A stretch of 64,000 nt of DNA, from NCBI GenBank assembly GCA_030248195.1, contig JASAND010021154.1, forward strand, positions 1 through 64,000, read 5' to 3'. Both the position numbers and the translations under genes were made by a program. Under the pieces are notes generated by a model. That model did not search any database, was not told the DNA's origin, and worked only from the letters and a program-made list of their open reading frames with translations. Each line of letters starts with the position of its first letter. The first letter of the stretch is position 1. This DNA is from Trissonchulus latispiculum (lineage: Eukaryota; Nematoda; Enoplea; Enoplida; Ironidae). This document shows, piece after piece, positions 53,306-64,000 of the stretch.

Positions 53306-55906
53306 GCAACTGAAATCTGGACTCTCTATGTGTAATGTTACGGATGAATTAAAACTCAAAAAGTAAGAAAATTCATTAAACTATGGATTGTGACCTTCAG
53401 TTAGAGTGCTCGTTGCAATATTCTGTGAAATCTGTTGCTCAGAACCTGGAATGTAGTATGTGAACGTTCAAGCAATTATTGTGTTTATTAGTAATTATGT
53501 TAGTACCAGAGTTGCCAGTCGGTTCAAAACACTCAGAAATTCACGAATAGGGACATAGGTTCTAGTGTGGTTAGGGAATAGGGTTAGAAGTAGTACTATA
53601 ACCCACTCAAATGACGTAAAATGGGATAGAACTTCAACGGAATACAGCTTAATGAGGGTTAATTAGGTTTGTCAACTAATAATGGAGGGGTCGTTACCCC
53701 TCCCGGGTCAGTAATAGGCCCTACCATCGCCCTTATTGCGTAATGGAGGAGTCGGTACTCTTCCCAGACCATGAATAAGGCCTCCCATTGTCAAGAAGTA
53801 CATCTGAATTCAATTAAAACAGTTTAAAATTAGCTAAGAAAATAGATTTGAAGAAAGTATTGCAAAATATCTAGTAATTTAACACTAGAACTCTGTTTAA
53901 AAACGTTTCGCATTGCCAATAAGTACAAATATTGGAAGATGGTCTAGTAAAAAAAGCCATAATTCGTTAGCTAGAGGCACAGGACAACGGTAATTGACAT
54001 TAATAGGTGTTAGTTAGGTCTAGTTGGTAGTAATTAGGTAATAGTTAACGAAATTTTGATATTTTGGTCAAAAAGTCACTTAGGCTCATCTGAAAGGCAA
54101 TTCTTTTCTGGTTCTAAAAATCCAAACCCGGTCTTTTAACTCCCAATATTGCAAAAGATATAGGCCAAAAAAGTTTTGAATGATTACGTTTTAATTTTAT
54201 AATATTGGCCTTTTGTGACCTTTGCAACAAAACGTAACAATTCCGTGTTGTTACGCCCATTCATCCTTTCATTCATTCTACTGAGCCTCTGTTGGCCATC
54301 CCCCAACAAAGATTTGCCTCGCAGAGAAGGAGTTAGTATACACCTTGTGTGTAATAATAGGTTCGGAGGGGGCTTAACTCCCTCACTCACTCCCTTAACT
54401 TTTTGGGCAACAATTGCACTCTTGATTCGCTTGCTGGAAACTCTGAGTTCCAGCAAGGGAGAGAATTGTTGCTAGGATTAACGAGCGGCTTCCCTTGTTC
54501 TCGGCCGAAAGGTCAAGCCTCAGGAGGAGAGAAAGGGGCTTGGAAACAAGGAATCGCCTAAAAGTAATAAACATAAAATTGGTAAATAACATGGTTAAAT
54601 TAACACTTAATATTTAGTTTTCCATAATAGGCCCCGAGAGGCCTTTAATTTGTACAATTTCGTTTTTTAATTCATGAAAATTAATTTTTTAGCAGCAAAT
54701 TTCCCCTTTGGTTATCTTTTCGTGTTAACCAAAAAGTACAGTAAGTTTCCCCAAAATTCAGCTTGGGAAATTCATCAAAAAAGGGTCAGTTGGAGGGCCA
54801 TAATTCCTTTTTCTCATTAATCTCCCCTCCAACGGACCAGCTGCTTCTCCAGCCCGCGTCGAGCACACACTTTAAGATAGGGAGCTTCCAGAAACTTCTG
54901 AATCCGACGGAGGTCAAAATGTCAGTGAGCTGTCAGACTCCTGTCAGCTCACTGGAAAATTTCAAATTCCAATCAGTGTTGCTTCAGCTCAGACCGAGAG
55001 AGGTCGTGTATCCCCCCTCTAAAATGCGCTCTCCTGGTGTGCCAGTGTTTTGGCCGGAGAACCCCCAACGCATTTCTCACCACATAGGAACTAGAATTAG
55101 GACCTCCTCTGACCCACACAGGTGAGAGGAGATGATCTGAGCCAACACGAAGCAACACACGCACATGACTATGAGGGCCTCCGAGTCTGCTATACTCGGC
55201 CATTCGCACCTTAGGAACGCAATCTTTGGGGACTTTCCAGAAGGCCCTTTTGGGTTAAAAATTCACTTTCTTGGCCTTCAGTCAACTCCAGAATTAGGAC
55301 AAAATGTGCATACAATAAGTAATTAGGTTTTATTAGGGGATAGCTAGGATGTATTATGTTTGCGCAAATTGTATGAGTAAATGTTGGCGTGATGGCAATT
55401 GTGTGAATGTGATCCCCAAATTTACGTAGAATTGGCTACTTGGGTAAACTCCTTATGGATTGTGAGGTTCTAAGGTTAGCCCCATTTCTAGAGTGTGAAT
55501 TGTAGACAGAAATCGTGTAATTGTGAGTGTGAATGAGGGCATACCATGTAAACTCCCTTTGTTCGATAAGGGTCTTGGAAATGCCAGAATGAAAGCGCGA
55601 GTATTCAGATATTAGGCAGGAATTGGGCCAAATTGAGTAGCAATTTGGCCCCTAACCGTAAATATTTAGGGCTTTATTCTGTTTAAAACTTAGATGTATA
55701 CTTGACGCGAAACTGCTAATTTTGGAGTAACTATAGTGTGAATTTTGCACTAATGTTGGTATATTCGGCGGCTTAAAGCAGATTTCGCAGCCTAGGGTCA
55801 CGGGGACCCCGAATTAAGTCTGTTGGGTTTCCGGTCATCCGTGTCGGTTATAATGATCAGCCTTAAAAACGCAAAAGACTGAACCAAATGGCAGGAAAAG
55901 TGATAA
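53306..55906. other. No gene seen; contains a 65-bp imperfect direct repeat
   Basis: TAATGGAGG(G/A)GTCG(T/G)TAC at about 53681 recurs at about 53741, each followed by a CCC run and a TAAGGCC-type string. The rest (to 55906) has no recognisable gene or repeat; the ORFs at 54763-55125 and 54184-54475 have no motif. Confidence 0.45.
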
Positions 55907-55978
55907 ATCCGTGCTGAGATTCGAACTCATGACCTCTGGATTAAGAATCCAGTGCTCATCCAGTTTAGCCACACGGGC
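55907..55978 (-). tRNA. tRNA-Lys(CTT)-like gene, possibly decayed
   Basis: 72 nt on the minus strand: GCCCGTG acceptor, D arm, anticodon stem CTGGA-TTCTTAA-TCCAG with anticodon CTT (Lys), T arm ATGAG-TTCGAAT-CTCAG. The anticodon stem is perfect. The acceptor has one mismatch and one G-T pair and the T stem one mismatch. It could be a slightly degraded gene or the head of an unrecognised SINE. Confidence 0.5.
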
Positions 55979-56119
55979 TTTGATTATAACTAGTTTAAGC
56001 TAGCTTATGTACTGTAACAATTCGGCAACCCAGCACGTGTGCATTGAACAAATACACTGTATGTGCAAATTACGCATATGTGGACAAAAACTTTGATCTT
56101 GATTTTCTCACGAACAGCT

Positions 56120-56723
56120 GGGGCCGGTTCCATAAAAGTTTGCGAGTACTAGACTCGACAACTAGACTCATGCTAGTTGTCGAGTCTAGTGCCTCAAGTG
56201 TACCATAAAACCCTCGCAGTCGAGTAGCTACTAGCACTCGACTTGCGAGTCTAGCTTCTCACAAGTTTGAACACTGGTAGACTAATCGGGTTCCATAAAA
56301 CTCTAGTCTTGCCTTGCTAGTACGCTACTAGCATCCGTCTAGTTCTCTAGTCTATTTCGACTAGAGAAGTGATAATTAAAGTTTGATAACTTTTTTATTT
56401 TTTACCAAAATAGACTCAAAATCAAGAGACGCGCGTTTTTGAATCTTTTTTCGAATGTCTGCAATTTTTACCAAGTTTCATTGAGATTTGAATTTTATGC
56501 GATTTTTTACATGATTATGGTTATTTTCTGGCGAACTCGCACTCGCAGTGTTAGTCCTCGCACTAGCAGTTCTAACTTGTCGAGTCGCCTCACTCGCTTA
56601 GCTAATTTTATCGAGTCGAGCGAAAAATTTTATGGTACACTTGACTCGACGACTAGCACTAGCATTGCGAGTTCTCGCATGCTAGTACCAGCATGCGAGT
56701 CAAACTTTTATGGAACCGGCCCC
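56120..56723. mobile_element. MITE with GGGGCCGGTTCCATAAAAG ends
   Basis: Inverted termini GGGGCCGGTTCCATAAAAGT and ACTTTTATGGAACCGGCCCC. Subterminal parts are crowded with GACTCGACA, CTAG and GCATGCTAG palindromes in both orientations. Target duplication not clear. Non-coding. Confidence 0.8.
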
Positions 56724-57543
56724 TGGACGGTTTGAGCTGTTTCAAAAAAAGAAAAAATGTTCAGCTCTTCAAGCTCTACAAAATGATGTAACTTTTACCT
56801 GAATTAATTTTCATTAACTAATTAACATAACCGAGTTAACGTTAACACAGAAATGTTAAGCCTGCGCAGAATCCAATCTGCGCAGGTATTACTCAACTTT
56901 AATTATGTTTTTCTCACTAATTATTGAATATTTTTTGAAACTTGATATAAGAAATGCTCAGTTTTTCAAGCCCTACAAGAATATGTAACTTTTGTTCAAA
57001 TCCGTGTTCATCAAAGTTTTGCTAATTTATATGCCAGTTTTGCACGAGTACTGACATGCACGAGTACTGTGCTCGTATGAAAGGGTGGTTGTACGTGCGA
57101 CTTCCACTCGGCTGACTGCTGGGGTTGCCCGCGCCGGATCGAATAGCGGTTCGGTACGTCCCCTGTTAGGGCACTAGGATAGGTGGGGGTAGATTTAGAA
57201 GTAGAAGTAGTTCCGTAGGTCGGAAGGTCGGTAAGTAGGGACTGCGTAGAATGGTTGCTGAGACAGTGAGTGAGTGAGTTTTTGCATTTTTGGCATAAAC
57301 TGACTAAAACTTTATGTGCGAAAACTCACTCAAAATCAGCCAGTTAATTTTAGTTCAACGTTAATCAGTCAGTCTAAACGAGAAAATAGTTAACTATAGG
57401 GCTGTAAAACCAAAACAACCAGTTATTATTATTATACTCTAGTCTAGTATTACGTAAGCGTTAGCAGTAAGTGGATAAGCACTAGTTCATCCTATTACAG
57501 TATTTATGTAGCAAGTGACCATCTTCCAATATCAGAAATTCAC
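56724..57543. other. No gene seen
   Basis: Includes a CCTGCGCAGA..TCTGCGCAGG hairpin (56862-56887) and a GTAGAAGTAG-rich stretch near 57190-57240. Confidence 0.5.
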
Positions 57544-58533
57544 TTAAGGTGGTGATTCCCTTTGGTCACATAAAGTTTGCACCATTATTACTCATTCATT
57601 ACTTGGAGTTAAGAAGCTATTTTTATATCAAAATGTAGCTTGACATTTTCTCGTTTTAATGCATGCCACGAAACTAATGTTGCTTTTCTAAAATATTTTT
57701 AACACATTTTAGAAGAAGTATCATTTTCCAGAATTTTTGCAGACTCAAGTAAATTTTTTCGTGAGACATCAGTTACATCATTCGATACCTCCATCAAATA
57801 GCTGGGGACGATTTTTTATTTATTGTGAAATCGCTCTTCGTTACAGAGAAATAAGCTGAACTGTGTGCGTAACTTGGATTTTGCCTACTTTTTCCAAATT
57901 TGTCCAGCGATTACTTTAGTTAAAAAGCAGCAATCGGGACAACTAAAAAATCGTCCCTAGGTATATTTGTGCAGAACACATTTGTTCAGTGGCAGCCCTC
58001 CAGATTGCATGGTGAATGCTCCACAATCTTTGGAAAAAAATTGGTCGTGTTTTTGCAAAAACTACATTTTTTATGATAGCAGCCTACTGGATAGCAGTTG
58101 GAAGACGATCATGCGTCGGATAATTTGTCCCTGTGAGACCTTCAGATCGACGCCCTTAGTTTGATTTTACGGCTTGCATAGTTGGAGAAATGATGGATTA
58201 TTTGATTTCTGCAAAAATGCCAAGTGTTCGACGCCAAAACAAGAAAATCGGCTATATCTCACGGTAGAGAAAAGTTAGAAACTTGCTTTAAAAAGCAAAA
58301 ATATGAAGCGCAATGAGATCTTTCGAATGAATATAGTCGTAACTGTATTGCTGCTGCCAAACGTTCAGAAATTTGGAAAAACCACTCTGACCGTATATCT
58401 TGAATTTTTGAATCGAGATTGCGCGGAGGGTGCTAGAACGCTAAATGAACTTATTTCGGAAAGTTTCATCAAATTTCATCATGATTTACGCCGCCAAATA
58501 ACAATATGTGCCCAAAAGGAATCACCACCTTAA
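57544..58533. mobile_element. TTAA-flanked MITE, family T3, copy b
   Basis: TTAA at 57544-57547 and 58530-58533; termini GGTGGTGATTCCCTTTGG and AAAAGGAATCACCACC. Second copy of 52317-53305. Confidence 0.92.
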
Positions 58534-59501
58534 AACGCCAAATTTCGTTCATATTTGGGATAATCAGTCGGCTACGTGAAATAAGCCTGTTCCCCGTGGC
58601 AGATCAGTGAAATTGGGCCAAAACCAGGCCAGAAATACAAGTATTGTTTAGTAATTTTGTCTGCTCGAGAGAACCTGTGAACTTCTGTCAGAATCTGTTG
58701 GTATTAATCTAAAACGGCCCAGGCGGCCCGGTTTGTGCGAGAAAAAGGTAGAAGCAAGCGAATTTTCAAATAGGGCGTAAACAGTGAATTTTATATGCGT
58801 TTTCAGGGTCGTTTCGCCCAATTGCAAGTTCAATCAGGCCCAATTGGGTCCAAGAAATAGAAACATTACGAATAGAAACATTTACGAAATAGAAACATTA
58901 CGAACATTTTCGTCCAAACAAGGAGTCATGTCAAGTTCAACCAAATTCAACAAAATAAAACCTAAACATGGCCAAGAAGACCCATTTGGTGACAAGAAAT
59001 TACTAGAAACGGTTAACATTGTCAAAAAGGCAATAACCAATGATTTTGAGTCATTTCGTCAATTCAAATAGGGCCCAAAATGCACATTTTGGGCCTGGAA
59101 AGCAAAAGAACGAGAAATGGTTGCTGGGTTCGATTCCCGCACCGTAACCTTGTACTAATGGGTTTTAACCCATTTGATTCAGGTGCGGAAAGAAGCCTGT
59201 CCTGCCGAAATTTGCATCCGAGATTCCAGTACGGTGGACGCAGTTCAGAACTTTGATTCAGTCAGATTGTTGGTTATCAGTATTGTCAAGAAGGACCTAG
59301 TCAATTTGGAAAGCGATTATCAGTGAATTGTATCAGTCCGAGTCAGTCTAGCGAAGGTACATTGGAAGCTGAATGATCTTGTAGAGTAGACCACGGCAGA
59401 GACAGCGACAGGCCAAACCTGATCAAGTTGGGGAATCCGATTAACCGCTACAGAGTGAACTTCGTTATCTCCTAAGCCAAAAATAACATTAACCCATTTT
59501 C
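58534..59501. other. No gene assigned; small ORF and a Pol III B-box-like site
   Basis: An open frame at 58784-59071 includes MSSSTKFNKIKPKHGQEDPF with no recognised domain. GGTTCGATTCC at 59127-59137 fits a tRNA B box but no A box or cloverleaf goes with it. Both could be traces of a retroelement. Confidence 0.35.
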
Positions 59502-60069
59502 GTACACCAGCACCTTAAACGTACTTAAATTTGCTTTTCGATTAGCACAAATGTGGAAAATAGCAAACAAGTTCAGATTTATCTATTCCAATTTTTAAAA
59601 GTTCGAAATGAGCTAGGGTGCGTTTCAGAAAGCCATCTTATCTTTAGGAGTTCCTAAATTTGCAAGTTAAGAGCATAGTTAAGATTTAGACGAAGAGCTG
59701 CTAATTTAGGAGAGCTCTTAAAGTTCGCTCCTAAAATCGGAGCACGTTTTAGCACTCCTAAACCCCCTCCCAAGTTCAAAACAGCACTGTTTGTTGTATG
59801 TTTTACCATAAATGTGATGCAATACGCAACTATAATTCCAAGAAACACATTTTAAATAAATCCGATGGATCATATCATGAAATTTCTCAAGTTTAAAATG
59901 TTTAGTTTTCGTCACTAAACTTACATTTTTAAATAAAGATTTTTCGCCCTAATAATGGGATTAATTATTTAGTATTTGTATATATAGCTTCAATTAATTT
60001 CAGTTAGTTATCATCAATAATTTACGTTGAAATTACCATTGAAATATGTGTTATGTATAAGTAACAAAC

Positions 60070-61006
60070 TTAAGGGGGCGCTTCCATTACCGGGACCGGC
60101 TCTCCTGCATTCAATTCTGAACCAATCTCTTTCAAATTTTCAGCAACGATAGTTGGTGCTAAGTACTAGCAATTTGCTGAGTTTGAAGAATTTATTGCTT
60201 GGCTTGCAGCTTACACAAGAGGGATAATTTCAAATTTTCAAAATGGTGTCACTCATTAACGGCTAAATAAAAGTAGCTCAAATTTTGCACAAATCTGTAA
60301 ACGGACCTAATGCAGGGACACTTTTTTCACTTTTTTGATTTGTGCAATTTTGAGTATTTTCTAAATGTTCAAAAACTTTAGAAGTCAATATCTCACGGAA
60401 TTTAAGGTTTAAACAAAAAATGAAAAAAGTGAACCTGCGTACCTCTTTAATAAACGTACATGCAAAATTTGAGCAACTTTGGTCGAAGCATTTATGAGAA
60501 AGCTAAATTGGAAAATTTCGCTCTAATGGCTTTTGTTTTGGCATATATATGGCATATTTAATGATTTTATTAAGTTGCGTAGTGCATTTTATAAAATAAT
60601 AAACAAATCCAACACAAAAGCATCATGAAATATCCTTTAGAATTCATTTTCGAACTGTTAGTTTTTACTTTGCTAAACCAAATGAGAATGGTCAACGTAA
60701 ATTTACCAATTATTCAACCGCCTGTAACTTTTGATACAAACTACGTGCAGAAGTGATATGCACATCGTTGTAAAGCTCTTTTTATGCTCCTTCATATAGC
60801 GTATTCGACTTAATCGTTTGGGGCTTTACTAAAATTTCGATTTTTTAAGCCATAATGGTAGCTAGCCAAGCACATAGTCTCAGTTGCTGAAATTTTGTCA
60901 AAACATGCCCCGCCAACCAAAGTAACTTCAGTAGGGATTTCTTTAAAATTGAACAATCAGCCCAAATTTTACATCAATAATCCCGATAATGGAAGCGCCC
61001 CCTTAA
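60070..61006. mobile_element. TTAA-flanked MITE, family T4
   Basis: TTAA at 60070-60073 and 61003-61006; 22-bp termini starting GGGGGCGCTTCCATTA and ending TAATGGAAGCGCCCCC. About 0.93 kb, non-coding. Confidence 0.9.
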
Positions 61007-61743
61007 GGGGGGGGGTCCATTGTTGGGCCATTTTTTCGACTTTTTCCGATCTCGCTGATTTTCACATATTTTATTGTCCAAATGGTATATTTTAACGAGT
61101 TTTTAAAATTAAAGTCGTAACTCTTACGGTTGTCGAGTAATTTCACCTCAAAGTTGAGATTTCATGTGTTAAACATAGGAAATTTAAAAAGTTGTCATTT
61201 TTTCGCGTGCGCCAAAAAATCTCCCGACAAACGTTGATGAATCTGGACAAATTATACATTAAAATAACGCTAAAATGTTAAACTGCGGTATCTTGGAATT
61301 AGAATTTTAATTTATGCCTTTAAAATTTTTTAATTAATTTTTGAAGGATTAAAATTTAACGTGATGCTAAAATCGTGTTAAATTTTAATCCTTCAAAAAT
61401 TAATTAAAAAATTTCAAAAGCCTAAATTAAAATTCTAATTCCAAGATACCGCAGTTTAACATTTCAGCGTTATTTTAATGTATAATTTGTCCAGATTCAT
61501 CAACGTTGGTCGGGAGATTTTTTTGGCGCACGCGAAAAAATGACAACTTTTGAAATTTCCTATGTTTAACACATGAAATCTCAACTTTGAGGTGAAATTA
61601 CTCGACAACCGCAAGAGTTACGACTTTAATTTTAAAAACTCGTTAAAATATACCATTTGGACCATGAAATACGTAAAAATCAGCGAGATCGGAGAAAGTC
61701 GAAAAAATTGCCCAAAAATGGACCCCCCCCTCCCCCCCCTTAA
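61003..61743. mobile_element. TTAA-flanked near-perfect palindrome, family T5
   Basis: TTAA at both ends (61003-61006, 61740-61743). The two halves (about 61007-61366 and 61380-61739) are inverted copies with few differences around a spacer of about 14 bp (GTGATGCTAAAATC region). Outer ends G9 TCCATT and AATGGACCC. A transcript would be a long hairpin RNA. Confidence 0.92.
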
Positions 61744-61795
61744 GAGCAAACATAAGAGGGCTCGTAAATCTCAGCTGAAAATTGTGTTAGGAGCC

Positions 61796-62254
61796 ATAGG
61801 TGTACCACCTGTTTGGGCTGGGGGGGGGGAGTAAAAAGTCCAAATCTGGCTTGGGGGGGGTCTAAAAAATCGGAAATTTTCGAAAAAAACTGTACCCAAA
61901 CTGTACCCAAACTTTTTTCAGCTAAAAATAGCCCATTTTGGACAAAATCTGCTATTTTCGACATCAATCTACTCAAAAACTACTCGTATTGCGTTTTAGA
62001 GTTTATTTTTTAGTGTTTTTATCTATTTCCAGCCAATTTTTTCAGAAAATTTTCGAAAAATTCCAAAAAATTTTGCAAAAATTTGGCATTTTTTCTCTTG
62101 TTTGAACCCCATTTTAGGGGGGGGGGGGAGGGGGGGTGTGAGCTCGGCTTGGGGGGGGGGGTAGTAGTCGAGGTCGGGTATGGGGGGTGGGGGGTCTGGC
62201 CTTCTCGTGGGGGGAGGTCTCACAGGGGGCAAACTGTAGCCTGGTTCACCTATG
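61796..62254. mobile_element. hAT-like element with ATAGGTGTACC ends
   Basis: Perfect 8-bp duplication TAGGAGCC (61788-61795, 62255-62262) around ATAGGTGTACC...GGTTCACCTATG. The interior is G-rich. It cuts short host repeat H copy 2. Confidence 0.85.
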
Positions 62255-62262
62255 TAGGAGCC

Positions 62263-62960
62263 CCATAGTTTCCTTTGGGGGGGGGGGGGGGGGGGGGGGG
62301 TATCCCCCCCAAAATTTTCGCCCAAATTTACCCCCCCCCCCGATTTTTTGACTTACCCTCCCCCAACTTTTGGCTACCCCCCCGAACCCCCCCCACCGAT
62401 TTTTGGACCCAAAAAGTTAGCTAAATTTGGTCGAAAAATGGTCATTTTTTGAAAAATTTTTCTAAAATTTTGACCTAAAATCGCTTTAAAACGGTGCAGA
62501 ATCGCCTAAAACGTTAAAAATAAGCATTGTTTTGAAGAAAAAAGGGCTAAATTACAGAAAATTTTGCATTTTTTGGCCATTTTTCGAAATTTCTGAGGTC
62601 CAAATTCTGGGGGGGGTACCCCCCATCAAATTTTGGAGGTCAGCCAAGATTTACCCCCCGAGACCCTAAGTTCCAGGGAAACTATGAGGAGCCCCCCCAA
62701 GCATTTTTTCAACCCCCCCCCAGAAATTTTTTGGGGGGGACGTCCCCCCCCCCAGAAATGTTTGGGGGGGGGGACGTCCCCCCACCCCTGGGGGGGGAGT
62801 AGTCTTGTGCCCATAGGTGTGCCTGGGACAATCGAAGTTTGACGGAGTGTGAAACCACTCCCTAATGTAAAAATTTTCGATTTTATGCCATTTTTGACCA
62901 CTTGTTGGCAACGGAAATCTGGGGGGGGGGGCTCCCCCAAAATTTGAAAATCTGGGGGGG
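62263..62960. repeat. Poly-G/poly-C repeat, relative of 48009-48655
   Basis: Shares long blocks with 48070-48610 (for example ACAAAGTTAGCTAAATTTGG-like and AATCGCTTTAAAACGGTGCA). Includes an uninterrupted run of 24 G (62277-62300). Numerous G/C runs of 7-14 follow. No coding sequence. Confidence 0.75.
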
Positions 62961-63059
62961 GTCTCCAAAGGTGTCATTGGGGGGAGGTTTGGGGGGGGGG
63001 TCCCCCCCCCCAGCCTTCCCCCCCCCAGAAATTTCTGGGGGGCCCCGGCCCCCCCCCCC

Positions 63060-63840
63060 AACAGGGGGGGGGGGGGGGGGGGTATGGTCGCGCCGAAGGC
63101 GCGAAAATTGGCCAAAAATACGGTATTGTTAGGGTAAATTTTGCAAAAATTTCCAAAAAGTCCCAAATTTTTGGCTTAAGGTGTTCATTTTTGCGAGAAA
63201 TACACGTTTTTAACAGTTTTATGGACTTTTTGACTGAATATTACCCTATTTTGAACTTAGAAACATCTTGGACAATCACGTTTTTGAGTTTAAAGCCACT
63301 GTCTAATGTTAAAATTAGTTAATGGTTCGATGTTTTTTGGCATTAGCATAGGTGTAACGGAGATTTAAAAGGGGGGGGGTCTGGGGGGGGGGGAGGTCTA
63401 AAAAGGGGGCCCCCCCCCAAATTTTGGGGGGGGGCCCCCAACCCCCGTTACACCTATGGCCCCCTCTGGCGACCCCCCCCCAACCACCCAGGCAGGACCC
63501 CCCCCAACCCTCCCCCCAAAAATTTTTCATTTTTTATGCCAAAAATCGCATTTTCAGCCGTTTCTAATGATGAAAAACATCTAACCATAAAGTAATTTTA
63601 ACATTAGACAGTGGTTTTAAACTCAAAAACTTGATTGCCAACATGTTTCCAAGTCCAGAATAAGGTCAATATTGAGTCATACATAAGATCCATAATACAG
63701 TTAAAAACGTGTATTTCTCATAATAATAAACAGTTCAAGCCAAAAATTTCGATATTTTTGAAAATTTGTTGAAAATTTACCCTAAAAATACCCAATTTTT
63801 GGCCATTTTTCGCGCCGTCGGCGCGACTACCCCCCCCCCC
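63060..63840. mobile_element. Inverted-repeat element with CGCGCC hairpin ends
   Basis: Arms 63085-63325 and 63590-63830 are inverted copies of the module also found at 47234-47480. Between them lies a 112-bp G/C-run MITE (63347-63458). Confidence 0.7.
63347..63458. mobile_element. 112-bp MITE with CATAGGTGTAACGG ends
   Basis: Perfect 14-bp inverted termini CATAGGTGTAACGG / CCGTTACACCTATG enclosing almost only G and C runs. No target duplication was seen. Confidence 0.75.
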
Positions 63841-64000
63841 CAGTTGGGGGGGGGACGTCCCCCCCAAAAAGTTTTGGGGGAGGGTTGAAAAAAGGCTTGG
63901 GGGGGCTACCCCCCCAACCCCCCCCCCCCAACCTTACACCTATGTTTATTAGTATTACAAACGGCTGAAGTGCGATTTTTGACATAAAAAATGTAACGGA

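Larger units (their letters stand above)
59502..61794. repeat. Host repeat H, copy 2, with two TTAA elements
   Basis: Matches copy 1 (49757-52080). It begins with the last bases of family T1 (ACCAGCACCTTAA), lacks the 374-bp hAT insertion, and carries two different TTAA elements (60070-61006 and 61003-61743) in the site where copy 1 has T2. The flanks AACAAAC and GAGCAAACATAAGAGGG are shared. Confidence 0.88.

Noticed and set aside
58784..59071. Protein gene with MSSSTKFNKIKPKHG
   Set aside because: Short, without motif, with no splice or regulatory support; kept only as an unassigned ORF.
59106..59160. tRNA gene around the B-box-like site
   Set aside because: No A box, anticodon stem or acceptor pairing can be drawn.
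62023..63166. Pro/Gly-rich ORFs in the poly-G region
   Set aside because: They are translations of G and C runs, open in several frames on both strands.

Overview
This window is nuclear DNA of an animal, most likely an invertebrate. It has spliced host genes with GT-AG introns, a calponin-type CH-domain gene, a UDP-glucuronate decarboxylase gene (UXS1), a Ty3/Gypsy element with an env-like protein, a Jockey/I-type LINE, tRNA-derived SINEs and many MITEs. There are no bacterial-style operons. I cannot name the species. Most of the sequence is transposon-derived and only two host genes can be supported.

Host genes. (1) UXS1 lies on the minus strand. Exons at 5442-5549, 3665-3725 and 3224-3404 join in phase and run from the coiled-coil stem into the Rossmann-fold start of UDP-xylose synthase. 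A phase-compatible upstream exon at 23945-24272 may belong to the same gene. The gene continues off the left edge and its first exon was not found. (2) A small calponin/transgelin-like gene lies on the plus strand, with exons at 25228-25278, 25719-25855, 33312-33516 and 34991-35056. It encodes 152 residues and a poly(A) signal lies at 35224. The two genes point away from each other.

1-2640: a decayed LINE (RT, RNase H, Cys-His tail), itself split by a hAT-type MITE with a perfect 8-bp target duplication. 3224-5549: UXS1 exons and introns. 5660-18531: a complete LTR retrotransposon on the minus strand with two LTRs, a GAAA target duplication and a tRNA-Gln primer-binding site. It sits in the same orientation as UXS1, inside the inferred large intron. 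Its coding order appears to be gag - env-like glycoprotein - protease - RT - RNase H - integrase, then an accessory region of unrecognised ORFs before the 3' LTR. The env-like part is interrupted by a frame change at a short TA tract. This gene order is the strongest candidate here for something undescribed.

18.5-25 kb: diverged repeats, one large inverted-repeat element built of small palindromes, and the candidate upstream exon. 25.2-35.1 kb: the calponin gene. Its 7.5-kb second intron holds three tandem arrays (about 146, exactly 163, and about 153 bp; the last alternates two unit types) and a fold-back element carrying a nested hAT element. 35-64 kb: almost wholly nested non-autonomous DNA transposons in two main classes. 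hAT-like elements have 8-bp duplications, and other elements are flanked by TTAA. Two copies of one host repeat (about 49.8 and 59.5 kb) show filled and empty sites. In both copies the same TTAA site is occupied, by different elements. Two tRNA-derived SINEs and one tRNA-Lys-like gene also lie in this part. No host protein gene could be supported right of 35.1 kb.
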